Shown piece after piece: positions 33,547-41,637 of a stretch of DNA of 64,000 nt. The stretch is from an uncultured Candidatus Saccharibacteria bacterium. Lineage in GTDB: Bacteria; Patescibacteriota; Saccharimonadia; Saccharimonadales; Saccharimonadaceae. Positions within the stretch are counted from its first letter, which is position 1, and each line of letters opens with the position of its first letter. The notes below the pieces were generated by a model. The model made no database searches, had not been told where the DNA came from, and was given only the letters and a program-made list of their open reading frames with translations. Both the position numbers and the translations under genes were made by a program. Where the stretch lies: contig CALGXX010000011.1 in NCBI GenBank assembly GCA_937935245.1, forward strand, positions 1-64,000, written 5' to 3'.

Positions 33547-34365
33547 ATGATTGAAGCAGATAAGAAAAGTGCGACTGAGGGTTTACGTCTGATAGATTCG
33601 CATTGTCATTTGCATGATACGGAATTTTTTACGGACAATCGCGAGGGGTTTTACAAAGAAGCGGTCGAGGCGAATATCGGCATGATTTGTGTCGGTACTG
33701 ACCAGCGAAGTAGCCGCCAAGCTGTGGAATTTGCTGCGAATCATGAGTTTACTTGGGCGGCAATTGGCGTTCATCCGCACGATACGAAAGATGGCTGGGG
33801 AGATGTAAGAACTTTGCTGGAAAATAAGACGGAAAATTCTCCGATTGTGGCAATTGGTGAAATTGGGCTTGATTATTATTACAATAACAGTCCGCGGGAA
33901 ACGCAAATTGAGGGCTTGGAGGCGCAACTTCAAATGGCGGTTGATTACAATTTGCCAGTAAGTTTTCATGTTCGCGATGGCGCGAAGGATCAGCCGTCGG
34001 TTTGGGATGATTTTTGGCCAATCTTCGATAATTTTCCTGGGCTTCGCGGCGTGTTACATAGTTTTACAGATACGCGTGATAATTTAGAAAAAGGTTTTTC
34101 GCGAAATTTGTATGTTGGACTTAATGGAATTAGTACATTCACAAAGGATCAATTGCAGAAAGAATTGTTCGCTTCAATCCCGCTGGAGCGATTATTGCTA
34201 GAAACTGACGCGCCGTTCTTGACACCAGCGCCGTTTCGTGGTAATATAAACAAGCCAGAATATGTGAGATTGGTGGCTGAACATTGGGCAAAGCAGAGAA
34301 ATATTGATTTTGATGTTTTAAGCCAAGCTACTCTTCACAACACAAAAGAACTTTTTGGCATTTGA
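33547..34365 (+). CDS. tatD: TatD family metal-dependent DNase
   Basis: A 272-residue amidohydrolase-fold nuclease. Metal ligands are visible in DSHCHLHD, GEIGLDYYY, SFHVRDG and ETDAPFLTP. Relatives are 3'-5' DNA exonucleases or D-aminoacyl-tRNA deacylases. It is directly behind metG and followed by two small unknown genes, the first starting inside or next to its stop codon. Confidence 0.9.
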   Translation: MIEADKKSATEGLRLIDSHCHLHDTEFFTDNREGFYKEAVEANIGMICVGTDQRSSRQAVEFAANHEFTWAAIGVHPHDTKDGWGDVRTLLENKTENSPIVAIGEIGLDYYYNNSPRETQIEGLEAQLQMAVDYNLPVSFHVRDGAKDQPSVWDDFWPIFDNFPGLRGVLHSFTDTRDNLEKGFSRNLYVGLNGISTFTKDQLQKELFASIPLERLLLETDAPFLTPAPFRGNINKPEYVRLVAEHWAKQRNIDFDVLSQATLHNTKELFGI

Positions 34366-34376
34366 AAGTGGAGAAA

Positions 34377-34697
34377 ATGAATAGTACGCCGGAATGTGTT
34401 ACAAAAACACCTGAAATTGAAGCTCGCGAAAAACTTGCCGCTATTTTTTCTGATACCGAGCGGCGCGGTGGCAATTCTAAGGTGGACCCTGAACTGGGGA
34501 AGACTGCGATTGATATTGAAAATACTTCTAGGATGAACTCTGCTGATAATGAGGCGGTTGATTTATGTAATCAAGCACTTGGTAGTTATGGAAAAAGTCT
34601 TGACCGCGTTAACAACGGTCCGCTTGAAACCGTGCGAAAGATTGGCGATTTGCTTCAATCCTTCCGCGAAGACAAAACTAAGGAGAGTTGTAGGTGA
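34377..34697 (+). CDS. Hypothetical protein, 106 residues
   Basis: Not recognised. A polar, helical, acidic protein with no membrane segment. The start at 34377 has GGAG shortly upstream; a TTG at 34362 overlapping the tatD stop is possible. The end overlaps the next gene by 4 nt, so it belongs to the metG-tatD transcript. Confidence 0.55.
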   Translation: MNSTPECVTKTPEIEAREKLAAIFSDTERRGGNSKVDPELGKTAIDIENTSRMNSADNEAVDLCNQALGSYGKSLDRVNNGPLETVRKIGDLLQSFREDKTKESCR

Positions 34698-35131
34698 CTA
34701 AGTTTTTGAAAAAAGTACGAAGTTTGGTTTTTGCTGATGATAGTGACGCGGTGTCTTTGTTGAAATTCCGTAAAAAAGATCGCCCATTAAAGAAGCTCAC
34801 GGAGCGTGAGTTGATTCAATTGGAAAGTGAAATTGGCGCAACAATTTTTGGCGAGAAGCCAGCTCATGTTGCGCGACGAGAGTTTTTTAATTTAGATAAA
34901 GATACCTGGATTTGGTATGAAGAAGTTGCTGACGGTAAGGGTGGTCGGCAAGAATTGACGACACGTTATGAAGTGCAACCAAAGGGAATTTTGAAGATTC
35001 AGCCGAATTATCGCTATAGCTATTTGGAGGGCGACGAGCTTCAGAATTTTGTCTTGGCAACTAAGGAATATTACGAGCGAGTTTCTCGACAATTATATAA
35101 GAAAGATCCGCAAACCGGTCGGTCGCTTTGA
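34694..35131 (+). CDS. Hypothetical protein, 145 residues
   Basis: Not recognised. A soluble, mixed-charge protein with an Arg/Lys-rich N-terminus (FLKKVRSLVFADD), a Trp/Tyr-rich centre (DKDTWIWYEEV) and a Tyr-rich C-terminal helix. The start is GTG with AAGGAG about 9 nt upstream. It is the last gene of the metG unit; its stop lies next to the nifS promoter. Confidence 0.6.
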   Translation: MTKFLKKVRSLVFADDSDAVSLLKFRKKDRPLKKLTERELIQLESEIGATIFGEKPAHVARREFFNLDKDTWIWYEEVADGKGGRQELTTRYEVQPKGILKIQPNYRYSYLEGDELQNFVLATKEYYERVSRQLYKKDPQTGRSL

Positions 35132-35137
35132 TATAAT
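35132..35137 (+). promoter_or_regulatory. -10 box of nifS
   Basis: TGA-TATAAT, 6 nt before a GTG start. It directly follows the previous stop codon. Confidence 0.6.
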
Positions 35138-35143
35138 AAAAAA

Positions 35144-36301
35144 GTGAATAAAGACTATATCTATCTTGATCATGCTGCCGCCACGCCAATGGACCCGTTG
35201 GTGGTTGAGGCGATGTTGCCATATTTTTCTGAAAAGTTTTTCAATCCGTCTAGTCCGTACGCTCCGGCAATATTTACAAAGCGTGAATATCAAGACGCGA
35301 AGGCTCGGCTGGCACGCTGTTTGGGTGTGATGGCTGATGAATTGATAATGACAGCTGGAGCAACTGAGTCTGTCAATTTGGCGTTCAATGCGGCAAATGG
35401 CGTAAGTTTAATTTCGGCAATTGAGCATGATTCGGTGATCAATTCCGCAAAAGCACGTTCGGAAGTGAAGCTAATTCCGCCAATGAAAAATGGACGAATA
35501 GACCCGAACACGGTTAAAAAAATGTTAACGCCAGACGTTGGGTTTGTTAGTGTTGCGCTAGTAAATCACGAGTTGGGTTATATTCAGCCGATTGAAGAAA
35601 TTGCGGAAATTGTAAAAGCCGAGCGACTTAGACGCCAAGAAAATGGCGAATTTTTACCGTTGATTTTTCATACAGATGCTTCGCAGGCGGCGGCTTTAAT
35701 TGACGTGAAGATTAAAAGGCTGGGTGTCGATTTATTGACATTATCTGCGGCGAAAGTTTACGGTCCAAAGCAGGTTGGTTTATTGTGGGTGCGACCTGGC
35801 GTTACGCTGAAAGCTAATATTTTTGGTGGTGGTCAAGAATTGGGTCTTCGCAGTGGAACTGAAAACGTTGCTGGCGTGATTGGTTTTGCGACGGCTTTGG
35901 AGTTGGCGCAAAAACGATGTTCTGCTGAAGTGAAGCGACTGCGAAAACTACGAGAAAATTTGGTAAAAGATTTGAAGCAAGCTTTTTCTGAGATGTTAAT
36001 ATCATCAGATATGAAAAAAAGTTTGGTGAGTTTTTTGAATATATCATTTCCTGGAGTTGATGCTGAAAGATTGGTGTTTTTGTTAGAATCTCGCGGGGTT
36101 TTAGTGGCTACGGGTAGCGCTTGCGCGGCTAATTCTGGAACGCGTTCTCATGTACTGGCGAGTGTTGGTCTGAGCGAATCAGAGATTGACGGAAGTCTAA
36201 GGCTTACCTTAGGCAAGTTGAATAATGACGAGAACATAAAGCGAGCTGGCGAATTTATCATCGAAGCTGTGCAAGCGGAAATGAAGAGGACTAGTCGATG
36301 A
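35144..36301 (+). CDS. Cysteine desulfurase, NifS/IscS family
   Basis: A 385-residue PLP enzyme removing sulfur from cysteine as a persulfide. It shows the DHAAATPMDP start, AGATESVNLA, FHTDASQAA, the PLP-Lys motif LSAAKVYGPKQVG and the active Cys in ATGSACAANSG. With mnmA two genes on, its likely job is to supply sulfur for 2-thiouridine at tRNA position 34. Start GTG, leaderless. It overlaps the next gene by 4 nt. Confidence 0.93.
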   Translation: MNKDYIYLDHAAATPMDPLVVEAMLPYFSEKFFNPSSPYAPAIFTKREYQDAKARLARCLGVMADELIMTAGATESVNLAFNAANGVSLISAIEHDSVINSAKARSEVKLIPPMKNGRIDPNTVKKMLTPDVGFVSVALVNHELGYIQPIEEIAEIVKAERLRRQENGEFLPLIFHTDASQAAALIDVKIKRLGVDLLTLSAAKVYGPKQVGLLWVRPGVTLKANIFGGGQELGLRSGTENVAGVIGFATALELAQKRCSAEVKRLRKLRENLVKDLKQAFSEMLISSDMKKSLVSFLNISFPGVDAERLVFLLESRGVLVATGSACAANSGTRSHVLASVGLSESEIDGSLRLTLGKLNNDENIKRAGEFIIEAVQAEMKRTSR

Positions 36302-36894
36302 TTCATAAACTAGTTGGCTTGATGATTTTTGCTGCTTTGGTGATTTTTGGGCTTAGCGCATATTTGTCACCGAATGATTTAGGAAAATGTCAAAGCGTGG
36401 GCGAAGGCGATTGTCGTAAAGCTGATGCAATAGTTGTTGTCAGCGGTGGCGATACGAATGCGCGAACTGACGAAGCTATTAAATTATATAAAGAAGGTTG
36501 GGCGCCGTTGATTGTTGTGTCGGGCGCGGCGGCCGATAAAACCGGCCCGTCCAACGCTAAGGCTATGTACCAGCGAGCGATTAACAGCGGCGTTCCCGAG
36601 AAGGCCATTGTTATGGACGAGTCTTCCGAAACGACCAGACAAAACGCCACTGAAGTGAAGAAAATTGTCGATTCGCGAAAAATTGAAGATGTGATTTTGG
36701 TGACAAGTGGATATCATATGCGTCGGGCGCAACTCGAATTTTCAGCACAATTTAACGACGTGAAGATTCGAAGTCATCCTGTCGCTTCTGATAAAAACTG
36801 GAGCTCGTGGTGGTGGTTAACGCCGTGGGGCTGGTGGCTGTCAATGGGTGAATTAATGAGAATTGGATTATTTGCTATGGGGTTGTCTAGATGA
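36298..36894 (+). CDS. YdcF/DUF218-family membrane-linked protein
   Basis: A 198-residue protein with an N-terminal hydrophobic anchor (about residues 5-22), then a DUF218 domain: DAIVVVSGG, RTDEAIKLY, PLIVVSG, ESSETTRQNA and VTSGYHMRRA. The domain faces outward if the anchor is type II. DUF218 proteins are linked to envelope processes (SanA, ElyC), but their reaction is not settled. It is placed between nifS and mnmA with 4-nt overlaps on both sides. Confidence 0.82.
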   Translation: MIHKLVGLMIFAALVIFGLSAYLSPNDLGKCQSVGEGDCRKADAIVVVSGGDTNARTDEAIKLYKEGWAPLIVVSGAAADKTGPSNAKAMYQRAINSGVPEKAIVMDESSETTRQNATEVKKIVDSRKIEDVILVTSGYHMRRAQLEFSAQFNDVKIRSHPVASDKNWSSWWWLTPWGWWLSMGELMRIGLFAMGLSR

Positions 36895-37943
36895 GTAAGA
36901 AAGTTCTTGTTGGAATGTCGGGCGGTGTGGATTCTTCCGTGGCCGCAGCACTTTTGGTTGAGCAGGGTTACGATGTAACGGGTGTTTATATGAAAAACTG
37001 GTCGGAAGATCTTCCTGGAATGCATTGTCCGTGGACGGAAGATGTTGCTGATGCCAAGCGTGTGGCGGTTGGCTTGGGCATTGATTTTCGAGTTTTTGAT
37101 TTCCAGAAAGAATATAAGCAAAACGTTGTCGATTACATGATTCGCGAATATCAAGCGGGTCGCACGCCAAACCCAGATATTATGTGTAATCAAGAAGTGA
37201 AGTTTAAGATATTTTTGGAGGCTTCGTTGGCGGCTGGAGCGGATTATATCGCGACAGGGCATTATGCGCGCGTTGCCCATGAACCGTCTTCGTCAGCCAA
37301 ATTGTTACGCGCTCGTGATGATAATAAAGACCAAACCTACTTCTTATATCGAGTGACTTCGGAGGCTTTGTCAAAAACCATATTTCCGTTGGGCGATTTT
37401 ACTAAGGCGGAAGTTCGCGAAATGGCAAAAGAGCGCGGTTTGTGGACGGCTAGCAAAAAGGAATCGATGGGAATTTGTTTTGTTGGGCAAGTTGGAATTC
37501 GTGAGTTTTTGTCGGAATATGTTAAAACTGCGCCAGGAAATATCATTGATCAGCAGACTGGATCTGTCGTCGGTAAACATGACGGCGCAATTTTCTATAC
37601 GCTCGGTCAACGTCATGGGCTGAGCGTCGGCGGTGGATTACCTTATTATGTTGTGGGCAAAGATATGGAGAAAAATGAGGTTTACGTGTCGCGCTCAATT
37701 GATAATGATAATCTGTGGCGAAAAGAACTTAGGCTGGCGGATATTCATTGGATTAATCAAGCACCGCATAAAGATAAGAATGTACAAGTCCGGTTGCGTC
37801 ATCGAGGCACTTTATTCGACGCGAAAATTGACGGAGATATTGTGCACCTTTCTGCTTCGGAGCGTGCCGTAGCCGCGGGTCAATCTGCGGTAATATATGA
37901 CGGCGATGAATGTTTGGGTGGCGGAATCGTGAAAACAGATTGA
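36891..37943 (+). CDS. mnmA: tRNA-specific 2-thiouridylase MnmA
   Basis: A 350-residue enzyme that thiolates U34 in tRNAs for Glu, Gln and Lys. It shows the PP-loop GMSGGVDSSVAAALL, YMKNWSED, the catalytic Cys in NPDIMCNQEVKF and the second Cys in MGICFVGQ. Sulfur is probably passed from the cysteine desulfurase in the same operon. The C-terminal beta domain ends in GGGIVK. ATGA overlap with the preceding gene. Confidence 0.95.
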   Translation: MSKKVLVGMSGGVDSSVAAALLVEQGYDVTGVYMKNWSEDLPGMHCPWTEDVADAKRVAVGLGIDFRVFDFQKEYKQNVVDYMIREYQAGRTPNPDIMCNQEVKFKIFLEASLAAGADYIATGHYARVAHEPSSSAKLLRARDDNKDQTYFLYRVTSEALSKTIFPLGDFTKAEVREMAKERGLWTASKKESMGICFVGQVGIREFLSEYVKTAPGNIIDQQTGSVVGKHDGAIFYTLGQRHGLSVGGGLPYYVVGKDMEKNEVYVSRSIDNDNLWRKELRLADIHWINQAPHKDKNVQVRLRHRGTLFDAKIDGDIVHLSASERAVAAGQSAVIYDGDECLGGGIVKTD

Positions 37944-37968
37944 CGTTATGGGAGAAATAGTGTAAACT
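37940..37968 (+). promoter_or_regulatory. Promoter of rpsP
   Basis: TTGACG, 17-bp spacer, TAAACT. Start near 37975 gives a leader of about 45 nt with AAAGGAAG before the ATG. Confidence 0.55.
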
Positions 37969-38019
37969 GTTCTAAAGTAAGGAATAATAAAACGTAGAGT
38001 TAAAGGAAGAATTAATTTT

Positions 38020-38367
38020 ATGCTAGCAATTCGTTTGCAACGTTTGGGTCGCAAAGGTTATCCAGTATATCGCTTAGCGGTACAAGAAGCACATCGTCAT
38101 CCATCAAGCGGTCGTGTAGTCGCTTATGTAGGTAGCTACAATCCACACACTAAAGAATCAAATATCCAAGTTGAATTGGCTCAGAAATATTTGGACAATG
38201 GCGCACAGCCAACACCACGCGTAGTTAAGTTATTGAAAGAAGCTGGCGTTAAGTTGCCAAAGTGGGTTAAGGAAGTTGCAGCTGACAAGCACAAAGCCAT
38301 CCGTAATCCAGAAAAGCTTCGCAAGAATCAACCGAAAGAAGAGCCAGCTGAAGAAGTAGCTGAATAA
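38020..38367 (+). CDS. rpsP: 30S ribosomal protein S16
   Basis: A 115-residue ribosomal protein with the family start IRLQRLGRKGYPVYRLAV and VGSYNPHTK. It has a longer acidic and Lys-rich tail (KEEPAEEVAE). It has its own promoter and terminator; the usual partners rimM and trmD do not follow. Confidence 0.96.
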   Translation: MLAIRLQRLGRKGYPVYRLAVQEAHRHPSSGRVVAYVGSYNPHTKESNIQVELAQKYLDNGAQPTPRVVKLLKEAGVKLPKWVKEVAADKHKAIRNPEKLRKNQPKEEPAEEVAE

Positions 38368-38395
38368 TCTGTTGAGATTGGCGATTTGACCTATA

Positions 38396-38424
38396 AACCC
38401 CATCTGTAAGGTGGGGTTATTTTA
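38396..38424 (+). terminator. Terminator after rpsP
   Basis: Stem AACCCCA/TGGGGTT with a 9-nt loop, followed by ATTTTAT. It ends just before the alaS -10 box. Confidence 0.7.
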
Positions 38425-38427
38425 TGG

Positions 38428-38433
38428 TATAAT
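38428..38433 (+). promoter_or_regulatory. -10 box of alaS
   Basis: TGG-TATAAT, 7 nt before the ATG at 38441; predicts a leaderless mRNA. Confidence 0.6.
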
Positions 38434-38440
38434 AACACTC

Positions 38441-40324
38441 ATGAATGCCCAAAAAATACGTAGTAAATATCTTGAATTTTATAAAAAACAGGGTCACGCC
38501 GTCGTTGAGCGTGCGCCGTTGATTTTAACTAATGACCCGACGACTTTATTTACGGGCGCCGGAATGCAGCCGATGATTCCGTACTTGCTTGGTGAGGTGC
38601 ATCCTGAAGGTAAGAGAATTGCCGATTCTCAAACGTGTTTGCGAGCGCAGGACATCGACGACATTGGCGACAATCGCCATACGACGTTTTTTGAGATGCT
38701 TGGAAACTGGAGCTTGGGCGACTATTTTAAGGAAGAACAAATTGGCTGGATGTGGACGTTTTTGACTGAGGAAATTGGTCTTGATCCGCAGAGATTGTAC
38801 GTAACGTGTTTTATTGGTGCGCCGGAATATAACATCGATAAAGATGTTGAAGCGGCTAAATTGTGGCAGAAAAAGTTTGCAGAAAAGGGCATTGATGCAA
38901 AAATGGCGGATATCGGCAGCGAAGAGCAGGGAGCGGCGCGTGGTGTAAATCCAGGTGAAAGAATTTTCTTTTATGATGGCAGTAAAAACTGGTGGAGTCG
39001 TAATGGTGGTCCAGAAACTACTCCGGTTGGCGATCCGTGTGGTCCGGATAGTGAGATGTTTTATGAGTTTGATTTCATTGAGCATGATCCAAAATTTGGT
39101 GAAAATTGTCATCCGAACTGTGATTGTGGTCGATTTATGGAGATTGGCAATAACGTATTTATGGCGTATAAAAAAGTTGCCGAGGGAAAATTTGAGTCAC
39201 TCGATAAGCCAAATATTGATCATGGATCTGGACTTGAGCGAATCGCGGCTGCAGTAAATAATGATCCTGACGTCTTTAAGATTAGTTTGCTTTGGCCGAT
39301 TATTGAAAAGCTGCAGGATCTGAGCGGCAAGGATTACGCTTCACACACCGAAAGTATGCGAGTGATCGCCGACCATTTGAGAGCTGCGACGTTTATGGCG
39401 GTTGATGGGTGCGTGCCAAGCAATAAAGAGCAGGGCTATGTAATGCGTCGTCTGCTTCGTCGAGCAATTCGCTATAGTTTTGATTTGGGGATCGAGCAGA
39501 ATTTCCTGCAAGAAGTTGTGCCGGCGATTGCTGATTTGTATGAAGCCGATTTTCCAGAGGTAAAGAATAATCGCGATAATATAATTGCTGTCCTCGTTAA
39601 GGAGGAGAAAGCTTTTCGCCAGACTTTGAGAAAAGGCTTGCGACAAATGCAACGCTACATTGACGATGGCTTAACTGGTGAAGAATTGTTCACTTTGTAC
39701 GACACTTTCGGTTTCCCAGTGGAACTCAGTACGGAAGAAGCGTATAAACAAGGAATTAAACTTTCGGACAATTGGCGCGATGAATTTACCGCGAAAATGA
39801 ATGAGCAGAGGCAGCGCTCTAAGACGGCTCGCAAGGGACAATTTAGCGGTGGCCTGGAAGGTCATGACTCTATTCATCTGAAATATCACACGGCGACGCA
39901 TTTGTTGGGTGCGGCGTTGCGCAAGGTTTTGAATGCGCCAGATTTACAGCAACATGGAAGCAATATTACCGCCGATCGATTGCGCTTTGATTTTAATCAC
40001 GATAAATTGACGCCAGAAGAAAAGCAGGCGGTCGAAGACCAAGTTAACGCTTGGATTGATGAAGATTTGCCAGTTAGTTTTGCTGTATATCCAACGAGCG
40101 AGGCGCTAAATATGGGTGCAATTGGCGCGTTTGGTGAGCGTTACGGCGACGAAGTTAAGGTGTATTCTATTGGCAAGGATGATAATGTCGTCAGCTTTGA
40201 AGTTTGCGGCGGTCCACACGTCGAACATACTGGAGTTTTGTCTGAAGATGGCAAGCGATTCAAAATCACCAAAGAAGAATCTAGTTCGGCTGGAATTCGC
40301 CGAATCAAGGCTGTTTTAAGATAG
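38441..40324 (+). CDS. alaS: Alanyl-tRNA synthetase, C-terminally short form
   Basis: A 627-residue class II synthetase. The catalytic core (FTGAGMQPM, DIGDNRHTTFFEMLGNWS, GSGLERIAA) and the editing domain (HTATHLLGAAL near residue 483, CGGPHVEHTG) are present. The chain stops at IRRIKAVL right after editing, so the DHHA1/C-Ala domain of the usual ~875-residue enzyme is missing. The start at 38441 follows a -10 box by 7 nt; the longer frame from 38411 begins inside the terminator. Confidence 0.94.
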   Translation: MNAQKIRSKYLEFYKKQGHAVVERAPLILTNDPTTLFTGAGMQPMIPYLLGEVHPEGKRIADSQTCLRAQDIDDIGDNRHTTFFEMLGNWSLGDYFKEEQIGWMWTFLTEEIGLDPQRLYVTCFIGAPEYNIDKDVEAAKLWQKKFAEKGIDAKMADIGSEEQGAARGVNPGERIFFYDGSKNWWSRNGGPETTPVGDPCGPDSEMFYEFDFIEHDPKFGENCHPNCDCGRFMEIGNNVFMAYKKVAEGKFESLDKPNIDHGSGLERIAAAVNNDPDVFKISLLWPIIEKLQDLSGKDYASHTESMRVIADHLRAATFMAVDGCVPSNKEQGYVMRRLLRRAIRYSFDLGIEQNFLQEVVPAIADLYEADFPEVKNNRDNIIAVLVKEEKAFRQTLRKGLRQMQRYIDDGLTGEELFTLYDTFGFPVELSTEEAYKQGIKLSDNWRDEFTAKMNEQRQRSKTARKGQFSGGLEGHDSIHLKYHTATHLLGAALRKVLNAPDLQQHGSNITADRLRFDFNHDKLTPEEKQAVEDQVNAWIDEDLPVSFAVYPTSEALNMGAIGAFGERYGDEVKVYSIGKDDNVVSFEVCGGPHVEHTGVLSEDGKRFKITKEESSSAGIRRIKAVLR

Positions 40325-40358
40325 ATAATTAACTGTTGCTCTAAAATCACAAGCGTTA

Positions 40359-40364
40359 TATAAT
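40359..40364 (+). promoter_or_regulatory. -10 box of the FtsA-like operon
   Basis: TATAAT, 9 nt before the ATG at 40374, leaving a leader of about 3 nt. Confidence 0.5.
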
Positions 40365-40373
40365 ATCTCTTAT

Positions 40374-41636
40374 ATGGCATTGAAAGACATGTTGAAGAAG
40401 TCTGATAAAGATAGTCGCGAGCTATTGGTTAGCTTAGATATTGGTACGGAAGTGGTTAAGGCGTTGATCGCTGAAGTTAAAGATGACGAGCTGAAGATTA
40501 TCGGCGTTGGTCGAAAACAGCAGGAAATGGGCGATATGCATAGCGGTGCGATTGCTGATATTGCTGGGGTTGTGGCGAATTGCGAAGAGGCTCTGTCTGA
40601 GGCTGAAGATCAAGCTGGCGTTCAGGGCAAGCGGGTTGTTATTGGCATCGCGGGCGAATTAGTTAAGGGCGTTACGAATACTATTCGCTATCGCAGGCCG
40701 CAGCCGAATAAGCCATTAGACATTGCTGAGATGGAATTTATTATTGAGAAAGTTCAGGAGCGAGCTCAAGGAAAGGCTCAGGCTCAAATTGCACTGGAAA
40801 CTGGCAATGAGGATGTTGAAGTGAAGCTGGTTAACTCGGCGTTGGTGAGTATCCATATTGACGGATATAAAGTTTCAAATCCGATTAGCTTTCAGGGGCG
40901 AGATGTGGCGGTGCAGATTTACACGGCGTTTGCTCCGATGGTTCATATTGGTGCGCTGGAGAAAGTTGCAGACGAGCTTGCGCTGGATTTGGTGGCTGTG
41001 GCTGCTGAGCCATTTGCGGTGAGTAGGAGCGTTTTGGGATCGGATACGGATAGCAATTTCACGGCGATTCTAGCGGACATTGGTGGTGGCACGACGGATA
41101 TTGCAGTTGTTAATGACGGCGGAGTCGAAGGCACAAAGATGTTTGGTATTGGTGGACGAAGTTTCACTAGAACTATTGCGGCTGACCTGGATTTAAGCTT
41201 TAAGGATGCAGAAAAGTTAAAGCTGAATATTGATAATGAGAATTTGAAGCCTAGTGTAAAGAAAAAAGTTGACGCGGTGATCGACAAGACTTTGGAAGTT
41301 TGGTTATCAGGTGTTGAATTGGCACTGAGTGATTTTGATAATGTCGATTATTTGCCGAATAGGATTTTACTGTGTGGCGGCGGATCGAGCTTGCAAAAAA
41401 TTACTGAAGCTCTGAAAACTCGACGCTGGCCAGAGGATTTGCCTTTTACTAAGAAACCTGTGGTTCAGTACATCAATCCAAGTGATATTACAGGAATAGT
41501 CGATGAAACCGGAGATATTAGCGATCACACATTTGTAACCGCAATGGGCTTGTTGCGAGTTGGATATGATACAATTATCGGTAGTCAAGACGGCAATAGT
41601 TTAGTTGAAAAAGTAAATAGGTTGTTAAAGATTTAA
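40374..41636 (+). CDS. FtsA/PilM-family actin-like ATPase
   Basis: A 420-residue ATPase. Phosphate-1 motif LVSLDIGTEVVKALI, phosphate-2 ADIGGGTTDIAVV, adenosine motif LLCGGGSSLQ, and an SHS2/1C-type insertion after the first motif. FtsA links FtsZ rings to the membrane, PilM performs a like role for type IV pili; sequence alone does not settle which. The C-terminus KVNRLLKI resembles a short amphipathic membrane-targeting helix, as in FtsA. It is first in an operon with a membrane protein, ruvX and mltG; a division role fits, a pilus role is possible. Confidence 0.8.
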   Translation: MALKDMLKKSDKDSRELLVSLDIGTEVVKALIAEVKDDELKIIGVGRKQQEMGDMHSGAIADIAGVVANCEEALSEAEDQAGVQGKRVVIGIAGELVKGVTNTIRYRRPQPNKPLDIAEMEFIIEKVQERAQGKAQAQIALETGNEDVEVKLVNSALVSIHIDGYKVSNPISFQGRDVAVQIYTAFAPMVHIGALEKVADELALDLVAVAAEPFAVSRSVLGSDTDSNFTAILADIGGGTTDIAVVNDGGVEGTKMFGIGGRSFTRTIAADLDLSFKDAEKLKLNIDNENLKPSVKKKVDAVIDKTLEVWLSGVELALSDFDNVDYLPNRILLCGGGSSLQKITEALKTRRWPEDLPFTKKPVVQYINPSDITGIVDETGDISDHTFVTAMGLLRVGYDTIIGSQDGNSLVEKVNRLLKI

Positions 41637-41637
41637 A

